From: Roseateles subflavus
GTDB lineage: Bacteria; Pseudomonadota; Gammaproteobacteria; Burkholderiales; Burkholderiaceae_C
Assembly: GCF_030285365.1 (NCBI RefSeq)
Contig: NZ_JASVDS010000002.1
Coordinates: forward strand, 558,001-622,000
Length of the DNA stretch: 64,000 nt
Reading direction: 5' to 3'
Below, in pieces: positions 57,908 through 64,000 of this stretch. How positions within the stretch are numbered: the stretch's first letter is position 1; each line of letters starts with the position of its first letter. The notes under the pieces are model-generated. The model ran no database searches and had not been told where the DNA came from. It was given only the letters and a program-made list of their open reading frames with translations. Both the position numbers and the translations under genes were made by a program.

Positions 57908-58996
57908 ATGCCGAAGTACGCCTCCCTGCGCGCCGCGCTGCGCCTGAGTTCACCCTGGGTTCCCTCCCGAACTGCCGCGCGTGGCACCTCGATGCCGCGC
58001 CGGGCCTCGTGCGCAGGCCTGGCCCTCGGCGTCCTGGCACTGGCTGCCTGCGGAAATGCCCTGGCAGCTGCGTGGCAGCCCAGCAAGCCCATCGAGTTCG
58101 TCGTGCCGGCCGGCACCGGCGGGGGCGCGGACCAGATGGCCCGCTTCATCCAGGGCATGGTGGCCAAGCATCAGCTGTCGCCGCAGCCCGTGGTGGTGGT
58201 GAACAAGGCCGGGGGCGCCGGGGCGGAAGGGTTCCTGGACGTCAAGGGCGACAAGGGCAACCCGCACAAGCTGGTCATCACCCTGTCCAACCTCTACACC
58301 ACGCCGCTGGCCACGGGCGTCCCCTTCAACTGGCGGGACCTGACCCCCGTCTCGATGATGGCCCTCGACCAGTTCGTGCTCTGGGTGAACGAGGACGCGC
58401 CCTACAAGACGGCCCGGGACTACTTCAACGCCATCAAGAGCCAGCCGCCGGGCACCTTCAAGATGGGTGGCACGGGCTCCAAGCAGGAAGACCAGATCAT
58501 CACGGTGATGCTGGAAAAGGCCGCGGGCAAGAAGATCATCTACGTGCCCTTCAAGGGCGGTGGCGATGTCGCGGTGCAGCTGGTCGGCAAGCATGTCGAC
58601 TCCACAGTGAACAACCCCATCGAGGCCGAGTCCCACTGGCGCGCCGGCAAGCTCCGCGCGCTGTGCGTGTTCGACGACAAGCCGATGCCCTATCCGGCGA
58701 AGGTCACCGCCGCTCAGAGCTGGCAGGACCTGCCCACCTGCGCCTCGCAGGGCATTCCCGTGTCCTACCTGATGCTGCGCGGCATCTTCATGGCACCGGG
58801 CGTCACCGCCGACCAGAAGGCCTTCTACGTCGAGATGCTCGACAAATTGCGCAAGCTGCCGGAGTGGAAGGACTTCATGGCCAAGGGCGCCTTCCGGCAG
58901 GAGGCGCTCCAGGGCGAGGCCTACTTCGACTGGCTGGGCCGCAATGAGCAGCTGCACCGGGTGCTGATGAAGGAAGCCGGCTTCATTGCCCAGTAA
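57908..58996 (+). CDS. Bug/TctC-family tripartite tricarboxylate transporter binding protein
   Basis: A 362-residue periplasmic binding protein of the Bug family, the extracytoplasmic component of tripartite tricarboxylate transporters. The signal region (ASCAGLALGVLALAACGNALA) follows a basic extension of about 30 residues; an internal ATG at 57992 (MPRRAS) would give a more usual signal length. The binding core has PIEFVVPAGTGGGADQMARF, VVNKAGGAGAEGFLDVKG and FKMGGTGSKQEDQ, typical Bug loops that hold a carboxylate. Followed by tctB-tctA after a 580-bp gap. Confidence 0.88.
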   Translation: MPKYASLRAALRLSSPWVPSRTAARGTSMPRRASCAGLALGVLALAACGNALAAAWQPSKPIEFVVPAGTGGGADQMARFIQGMVAKHQLSPQPVVVVNKAGGAGAEGFLDVKGDKGNPHKLVITLSNLYTTPLATGVPFNWRDLTPVSMMALDQFVLWVNEDAPYKTARDYFNAIKSQPPGTFKMGGTGSKQEDQIITVMLEKAAGKKIIYVPFKGGGDVAVQLVGKHVDSTVNNPIEAESHWRAGKLRALCVFDDKPMPYPAKVTAAQSWQDLPTCASQGIPVSYLMLRGIFMAPGVTADQKAFYVEMLDKLRKLPEWKDFMAKGAFRQEALQGEAYFDWLGRNEQLHRVLMKEAGFIAQ

Positions 58997-59131
58997 GGGC
59001 GCATGGCCAGTGTGCCAGGCGCCGGGGCGCGTGCCTCGGCGGCTCCGTCGGCCGCTGGGGCATGCTGACCAGACAGGCGGGGGCTGACCGTCGGCGTCAG
59101 TGTCCCCATGATGGTCAGCGCAGTTTTCAGC

Positions 59132-59175
59132 GCGGATTTCGGTGCGGATTTGGGCGCTGATTTGGGCGCTGATGC
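59132..59175. repeat. 12-bp tandem array A (about 3.7 copies)
   Basis: Units GCGGATTTCGGT, GCGGATTTGGGC, GCTGATTTGGGC and a partial GCTGATGC. Confidence 0.85.
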
Positions 59176-59334
59176 CCGTCGGCACCCGCCACGGCGCCGG
59201 GCCCCCTGTGCTCATGCGGCGGGGCCACGCGCGGCGGGCCGAGGTCCGTCGGCTTGCGCGGCAGGGGAGCGGATCAGCGCTGCGGGTTCACGGCCCCGGG
59301 TGATCTGTGGGCTGGGCGCAGGCTCGGGGAGCCA

Positions 59335-59406
59335 GGTGAGATGGCAGGTGAGGTGTCGGCTGAGGTGTTGGCCGAAGCGTCGGCTGAGGTGCCAGCTGAG
59401 GTGCCG
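59335..59406. repeat. 12-bp tandem array B (six imperfect copies)
   Basis: Units such as GGTGAGGTGTCG, GCTGAGGTGTTG, GCTGAGGTGCCA and GCTGAGGTGCCG. Same period as array A and a related core GCTGA(G/T)(G/T)TG. Confidence 0.8.
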
Positions 59407-59580
59407 TCGTGGGGGAGGACCGCGGCGCGCGCGGATCGCTGCGCACGCCGGCGTCCGCTGCTTGGGACGCGCGCCGGCGCGAGCGCCCGGCCCGGTGGCG
59501 CGTGGCGCGTGGCGGGCGGTGAGGACGATCGAGGGAATGCGTGGCCCGGGCGTGGGGCCGTCAACTGCAGGGGAGACATG

Positions 59581-60108
59581 ATGGAAGCACAAGATCAACC
59601 GGGTGATGCCGGCGGGGCCACCGAGCGGCGAGGTCTGCCGCAGCGGTGGGTGGAACTGGGCACGGCGGCGATGCTGCTGGCCTTCGCTGGCCTGCTCATC
59701 CTGGACAGCCTGCGCCTCGGCACCGGCTGGGCGGACGATGGCCCGCAGTCCGGCTACTTCCCCTTCCGCATCGGCCTGGGGCTGGCGGCCTGCAGCGGCT
59801 GGCTGCTCGTGCAGCAGCTGCGGTGCTGGTCGAGCGCCACGCAGCTCTTCGTGGAGAGGGGGCCGCTGCTGGATGTCACGGCGGTCTTTCTTCCCACCGT
59901 GCTCTATGTGGCGCTGATCCCTTGGCTGGGCATCTACGTGCCCTCGGCCCTGCTGATCGCCTGGTTCATGCGGCGGCAGGGCGGCTACGCCTGGGTCAAG
60001 GTGGGCGCGGTGTCCGTCGGGCTGGTCGTGCTGATCTTCCTGCTCTTCGAACGTTGGTTCGTGCAGCCGCTCCCCAAGGGGCCGCTGGAGCACTGGCTGG
60101 GTTTCTGA
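59581..60108 (+). CDS. tctB: TctB-family small membrane subunit of tripartite tricarboxylate transporter
   Basis: A 175-residue membrane protein with four predicted helices (LGTAAMLLAFAGLLILDSL, YFPFRIGLGLAACSGWLL, LLDVTAVFLPTVLYVALIP, and a C-terminal VSVGLVVLIFLLFERWF), the TctB layout. The phrase GPQSGYFPFRIG is characteristic. ATG 59581 is preferred to ATG 59578 by spacing from AGGGGAG. It is 9 bp before tctA. Confidence 0.88.
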   Translation: MEAQDQPGDAGGATERRGLPQRWVELGTAAMLLAFAGLLILDSLRLGTGWADDGPQSGYFPFRIGLGLAACSGWLLVQQLRCWSSATQLFVERGPLLDVTAVFLPTVLYVALIPWLGIYVPSALLIAWFMRRQGGYAWVKVGAVSVGLVVLIFLLFERWFVQPLPKGPLEHWLGF

Positions 60109-60117
60109 GGAGCGGAC

Positions 60118-61629
60118 ATGGACGATTTCAACAGCCTGATGCATGGCTTCTCAGTCGCGGCGACCCTGCCCAACCTCGGCTACATGATGGTGGGCCTGCT
60201 GCTGGGGGTGCTCATCGGCGTGCTGCCGGGCCTGGGCGGTGCCAACGGTGTCGCCATCCTGCTGCCCCTGACCTTCACGATGAACCCCACGACGGCCATC
60301 ATCATGCTGTCGTGCATCTACTGGGGCGCCCTGTTCGGGGGAGCCATCACCTCCATCCTCTTCAACATCCCCGGCGAGCCCTGGTCCGTGGCGACCACCT
60401 TCGACGGCTATCCGATGGCGCAGCGCGGCGAGGCGGCGCAGGCGCTGACGGCCGCCTTCACCTCGTCCTTCGTCGGCGCCCTGTTCGCCACGCTGCTCAT
60501 CAGCTTCCTTGCGCCGCTGCTCGCCCGTTTCGCGTTGCGGTTCGGGCCTGCCGAGCTGTTCGCCGTGCAGTTGCTGACCTTCTGCAGCTTTGTCGGCATG
60601 AGCCGGGAGGCCCCGGTCAAGACGCTCATCTCCATGCTGCTGGGCTTCGCGCTCGCCACCATCGGCATGGACGACATGACCGGGCAGCTGCGCATGACCT
60701 TCGGCTTCACCGAGCTGCTGAAGGGCTTCGACTTCCTCATCGCCGTGATCGGGCTCTTCGGCATCGGCGAGATCCTGCTGACGATGGAAGAGGGCCTGGC
60801 CTTCAAGGGGCAGAGCGCGCGCATCAGTCCCAAGGTGGTCTTCGAGACCTGGTGGGCGCTGCTCAAGCACTGGAAGCTGTTCCTGCGCTCGGTGGCCATC
60901 GGCTGCTGGATGGGCATCACGCCCGGCGGCGCGACGCCCGCGTCCTTCATGAGCTATGGCGTGGCGCAGCGCCTCTCCCGCCATCCGGAGCGCTTCGGCA
61001 AGGGCGAGCTGGCCGGCGTGGTCGCCCCCGAGACCGCGGCCCATGCGGCGGGCACCTCGGCGCTGCTGCCGATGCTGACGCTGGGCATTCCCGGCTCGCC
61101 CACGGCCGCCGTGCTGCTGGGCGGCCTCGTGATCTGGGGCCTGCAACCGGGCCCCATGCTGTTCACGGAGAACAAGGACTTCGTCTGGGGCCTGATCGCC
61201 TCGATGTACCTCAGCAACGTCGTGGGCCTGCTGGTGGTGCTGACCACCGTGCCGTTCTGGGCTGCCATCCTGCGCATTCCCTTCTCCATCATCGCGCCGG
61301 TGATCATCGTGACCTGCGCCATCGGGGCCTACACGGTGCATGGCGCCATGTTCGACGTCTACATGATGCTGGTCTTCGGCGTGATGGGCTATGTGTTCAA
61401 GAAGCTGCGCATCCCGCTGGCCCCGCTGGTGCTGGCCCTGGTGCTGGGGGACAAGGCGGAGGCCAACTTCCGGCAGTCGATGCTCGTGTCCCAGGGCAGC
61501 CTGGGGATCTTCTGGTCCAATGCGCTGGTCGGCGGCCTGACGGCCCTGGCCCTGCTCATGCTGGTCTGGCCCCTCTACGGGCTGCTCAAGCGCCGCCTGG
61601 CGCGCAATGAAATCGCGGTGAGTGCATGA
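60118..61629 (+). CDS. tctA: TctA-family large membrane subunit of tripartite tricarboxylate transporter
   Basis: A 503-residue permease with about 12 helices. Family landmarks: LLGVLIGVLPGLGGANGVAILLPLTFTMNPTTAIIMLSCIYWGALFGGAITSILFNIPGEP at the N-terminus (given in the order seen, abbreviated as residues about 25-85), LGFALATIGMDD, GITPGGATPASFMSYGVAQRLS, and LGIPGSPTAAVLLGGLVIWGLQPGP. GAGGAG precedes ATG 60118. It overlaps the reductase gene by 4 bp, so the transport and reductase genes are translationally coupled. Confidence 0.95.
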   Translation: MDDFNSLMHGFSVAATLPNLGYMMVGLLLGVLIGVLPGLGGANGVAILLPLTFTMNPTTAIIMLSCIYWGALFGGAITSILFNIPGEPWSVATTFDGYPMAQRGEAAQALTAAFTSSFVGALFATLLISFLAPLLARFALRFGPAELFAVQLLTFCSFVGMSREAPVKTLISMLLGFALATIGMDDMTGQLRMTFGFTELLKGFDFLIAVIGLFGIGEILLTMEEGLAFKGQSARISPKVVFETWWALLKHWKLFLRSVAIGCWMGITPGGATPASFMSYGVAQRLSRHPERFGKGELAGVVAPETAAHAAGTSALLPMLTLGIPGSPTAAVLLGGLVIWGLQPGPMLFTENKDFVWGLIASMYLSNVVGLLVVLTTVPFWAAILRIPFSIIAPVIIVTCAIGAYTVHGAMFDVYMMLVFGVMGYVFKKLRIPLAPLVLALVLGDKAEANFRQSMLVSQGSLGIFWSNALVGGLTALALLMLVWPLYGLLKRRLARNEIAVSA

Positions 61630-62645
61630 AGTTCGCAATCGTCGGCGCCGGTGCCATCGGCGGCCTGCTGGGTACGCGCCTGGCGCTGGCCGGCCATACC
61701 GTCACCTTCATCGCCCGCAACCGCAACCTCGCGGCCATCAATGCCGAAGGCTTCCGGCTCATCGAGGAGGACGGCAGCACACGGCACGCCCCGGCCGGTG
61801 AGCACCTCCGCGCCGTGCAGCGCATGGCCGAGGCCGGCCCGCAGGAGGTCGTCCTGTTGACGGTCAAGGCCCATCAGCTCGCGGATCTGCTGGCGGAGCT
61901 GCCGGCGCTGATCGGCCCGCAGACGCTGGTCGTCAGCATGATCAATGGCCTGCCCTGGTGGTACTTCCAGGGGCTGGCGGGCCCGCACGAAGGCCGGGTG
62001 CTGGAGTCCGTCGACCCGGGCGGCGCCCTGGCCCTCGCGATCCCCTCGGCGCAGGTCATCGGCAGCATCGTCTATCCGGCGGCGCAGCTCGAGGCGCCCG
62101 GCGTGGTGCGGCTGATCGAGGGCAACCGCTTCTCGCTCGGCGAGCTTGATGGCAGCCGCAGCGAACGCATCGAGGCCCTGGCCCAGGTGCTGATGCAGGC
62201 GGGCTTCAAGGCGCCCGTGAGCCGGGACATCCGCTCCGAACTGTGGGTCAAGCTGTGGGGCAACCTGAGCTTCAACCCGATCTCGGCCCTGACCCACGCG
62301 ACGCTGGAGGACATCTGCCGCTTCCCGCTGTCCCGTGAGCTGGCCGCGCGCATGATGACTGAGGCACAGGCCGTCGGCGAGCAGCTGGGCGTCCAGTTCA
62401 AGATCTCGCTGGACAAGCGCATCGCCGGGGCCGAGGCCGTCGGCGCGCACAAGACGTCCATGCTGCAGGACGTGGAAGCCGGCCGTGCGCTGGAGCTGGA
62501 GGCGCTGCTGGGGGCCGTCGTGGAGCTGGCCCGGATCACCGGCACACCGAGCCCGAATCTCGATGCCGTGTATGCCCTGACCCGGCTGCTGGGGCAGACC
62601 CTGCAGGCGCAGGGCGGGCGGCTGGCGGTGCAGCCGCTGGCTTGA
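61626..62645 (+). CDS. 2-dehydropantoate 2-reductase homologue (ApbA/PanE)
   Basis: A 339-residue NADPH-dependent reductase of the PanE/ApbA family. The dinucleotide loop is FAIVGAGAIGGLLGTRLALAG at the N-terminus; the catalytic Lys region is SRDIRSELWVKLWGNLSFNPISALT, and TVKAHQLADLL and SMINGLPWW are other family stretches. Such paralogues next to transport genes often reduce other 2-keto acids instead of ketopantoate. Start ATG 61626 overlaps tctA (ATGA), implying a joint transcript with the transporter. Confidence 0.88.
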   Translation: MKFAIVGAGAIGGLLGTRLALAGHTVTFIARNRNLAAINAEGFRLIEEDGSTRHAPAGEHLRAVQRMAEAGPQEVVLLTVKAHQLADLLAELPALIGPQTLVVSMINGLPWWYFQGLAGPHEGRVLESVDPGGALALAIPSAQVIGSIVYPAAQLEAPGVVRLIEGNRFSLGELDGSRSERIEALAQVLMQAGFKAPVSRDIRSELWVKLWGNLSFNPISALTHATLEDICRFPLSRELAARMMTEAQAVGEQLGVQFKISLDKRIAGAEAVGAHKTSMLQDVEAGRALELEALLGAVVELARITGTPSPNLDAVYALTRLLGQTLQAQGGRLAVQPLA

Positions 62646-62671
62646 TCGGCCCAGGGTTGATCGGCCCAGGG
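62642..62671. repeat. Perfect 15-bp tandem duplication
   Basis: TTGATCGGCCCAGGG is repeated head to tail, the first copy overlapping the stop codon of the PanE homologue. Confidence 0.9.
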
Positions 62672-63070
62672 CCTGGACCATCACGAGCGCGGGCCCGCGT
62701 GACCCGGACCGGCGGGCCGGCTGGGCCCGGTGCCGGCACGCAGCGGCCCGACGTCGCCCGGTGCCGGCATTTCAGAGGGGGATCGTGCTGCTTGGTGCAG
62801 GCGCCGGCCGTGCGGGCGTCTCGCCAGGGCTGCCGGCGGTTCGCGGCTGCCGTTCAGTCGGCCCGGGGCGCCAGGCCTGAGCGCCAGGGGCGCCGTGAGC
62901 ATGCCGCGCATGCGCAGCGTGTAGGGCATGCCGGGCTGCGGGATGGCACATCCGCGGCCGCTGGCGGCGCCAGAAGCGGCATCAGGCGCAATGGCGGGAT
63001 CGATGATGGGATCGGGACGGGATCGGTACTGGCTCAGTGACGGGTGCCGTGCCGAGCGCCCGCGCCAGTC
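62672..63070. other. Gap with short direct repeat, no gene seen
   Basis: About 400 bp between convergent genes. The 14-mer GCCCGGTGCCGGCA occurs at 62725 and 62756. No reading frame looks coding. Confidence 0.5.
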
Positions 63071-63393
63071 TCAGGCGTGGCGATGGGCTTCGCGCCGAGC
63101 CCCAGCTGTCCGCGCCCAGCGCCGCCGCATCATCACCAGCGCCACGGGCGTGGCAACGACGCCCAGCAGCGCCAGCGCCTCGAACGTCGGCCCGTCCCCG
63201 AGGCGCCAGGCCCGGGCGATGCAGGCCGCCAGCAGCAGCAGGGCGCTGAGCTTGCCGGCCTACCAGAGCGCCTCGTCAGCCGGCGTCTGCCGGCCGACCC
63301 GGCGCTGGTGCAGCAACCACGCCGTGCAGGCGAGCTTGACCGACGCCGCGGCCACGGCGACGCCCAGCAGCAGTGACGCCGTCGGGCCGGGGC
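63071..63393 (-). pseudogene. Small membrane-protein gene interrupted by TAG
   Basis: On the minus strand one frame reads as three hydrophobic helices: TASLLLGVAVAAASVKLACTA, then after a TAG codon (63260-63262) LSALLLLAACIARAW and FEALALLGVVATPVALVMM, ending at TGA 63071 after basic residues. The frame after the stop stays in register for 62 codons with the same GC-rich codon pattern, which suggests a gene of about 105 residues broken by one nonsense change. No good start codon is seen at the left end; the true start may lie within the HAD gene. Family not recognised. Confidence 0.45.
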
Positions 63394-64000
63394 TTATCGC
63401 GGACGCCAGTCCTGGCGCAGGAAGTGCAGCACCGCGTCCTCGTCGTGGTGCCCGATCACCGTGTGCGCCTCGGCCTTGACCTCGTCGATGGCATTGGCCA
63501 TTGCCACGCCCCGATGCGCGGCGCGCAGCATGGTGATGTCGTTCACCTGGTCCCCGAAGACCACCACCTCGCGGTCGCTCAGGCCATAGCGCTGGGCGAG
63601 GATGTGGATCGCCTGGTCCTTGGTCGCACGGCGGTCGTGCACGGTCAGCCAGGGCCAGGCCGGACGGTAGAGATCCTCGTTGAGGTGGCATTGCACGGCA
63701 TCGCCGAACTGGGCCTGGATGTCGTCAAACAGGGCCTGCAGCGGCGCATGCGAGCCGACCACGACGAGCGTCATCAGCGGCCCGCCGCCCAGTTCGCATG
63801 CCAGGTCGTCACAGGCCCGCAGGCGCGGATCGCCGTTGAGCACCCGCTCGTCGACGAAGTGCTGCTGGCCCTCGTTCTCGACCTCCTGCCAGTAGAGCCG
63901 GTCGCCCTCGGGCGTGTGGATCGAGAGAAAGGGCAGCTGCCCGTGCCGCCGCACCAGCGCGAAGAGCGCGTCGCCCAGCGCGCCGTCCATGCCGTGCACG
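63394..64000 (-). CDS. HAD-family (Cof-type) phosphatase, partial
   Basis: The C-terminal 200 or so residues of a Cof-type HAD hydrolase; its N-terminus lies beyond the window edge. The distal HAD motifs are present: the lysine in DRRATKDQAIHILA and the acidic motif VVVFGDQVNDITMLRAAHRGVAMANA. The segment before them is the C2-type cap. Substrates of such enzymes are usually sugar phosphates or flavin nucleotides. The reading frame is open to base 64000. Confidence 0.85.
   Translation of the reverse strand, partial: VHGMDGALGDALFALVRRHGQLPFLSIHTPEGDRLYWQEVENEGQQHFVDERVLNGDPRLRACDDLACELGGGPLMTLVVVGSHAPLQALFDDIQAQFGDAVQCHLNEDLYRPAWPWLTVHDRRATKDQAIHILAQRYGLSDREVVVFGDQVNDITMLRAAHRGVAMANAIDEVKAEAHTVIGHHDEDAVLHFLRQDWRPR

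Larger units (their letters stand above)
58997..59580. other. 584-bp gap with two 12-bp tandem arrays
   Basis: A gap unusually long for an intra-cluster position between the Bug gene and tctB. No gene is convincing in any frame. It contains two tandem arrays of 12-bp units described separately. Confidence 0.6.

Noticed and set aside
59108-59581. 157-codon plus-strand frame over the 12-bp arrays
   Set aside because: The two arrays fall in different frames and the rest is Arg/Pro/Ala shadow-like sequence.

Overview
This window looks like chromosome from a free-living betaproteobacterium of the order Burkholderiales, probably near Rubrivivax, Leptothrix or Roseateles. The basis is very high GC (near 70% by eye), the petABC-sspA-sspB order, dciA next to secA, PEP-CTERM proteins, and Bug/Tct-type transporters. 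I see no insertion sequence, integrase, prophage or CRISPR array. The content is ordinary chromosomal genes plus a large purine-catabolism island.

Layout. 1-8.2 kb: a DUF1631 protein, MscL, the cytochrome bc1 operon petABC, sspA-sspB, tRNA-Thr(TGT) and dciA. 8.5-17.2 kb: secA, two PEP-CTERM export proteins, argJ, a SPOR-like membrane protein and a methyltransferase. 17.3-24.0 kb (minus strand): an AmpG-like MFS permease, a probable copper-acquisition operon (DUF2946, TonB receptor, YcnI/DUF1775) and a lone periplasmic binding protein.

24.1-47.1 kb is the purine island. guaD converts guanine to xanthine, xdhA/xdhB with xdhC make urate, puuD oxidises urate, uraH and a UraD-AllC fusion with puuE take the ring to allantoin, allantoate and onwards, and a glycerate kinase feeds the glyoxylate branch into central metabolism. 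An ABC transporter (two-cassette ATPase, two permeases, BMP-type lipoprotein) probably imports the purine or nucleoside. A GntR/FCD repressor gene sits in the cluster. A 14-bp perfect palindrome in front of gntR/uraH recurs with one mismatch in front of puuD, which points to a shared operator. A LysR gene with its own dyad faces xdhAB. PCu(A)C, hemerythrin, Crp/Fnr and HDOD genes are interspersed.

47.2-55.1 kb: an S9 peptidase, an ankyrin protein, an NlpC/P60 peptidase, PrpE and an M3 peptidase. 55.2-64 kb: an orphan PhnD-like binding protein behind a strong palindrome, an oxalate-CoA-ligase-like enzyme, a tripartite tricarboxylate transporter (Bug, TctB, TctA) and a ketopantoate-reductase homologue. 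Then come a small membrane gene broken by one TAG codon and a HAD phosphatase cut by the window edge.

The points most worth a second look are the shared GntR operator, the UraD-AllC fusion with its companion M20 gene, the 10-mer CAGGTCTTGC found six times regardless of strand, frame or codon preference, the possible Cys-Gln thioester motif in a PEP-CTERM protein, and two 12-bp tandem arrays inside the tct cluster.
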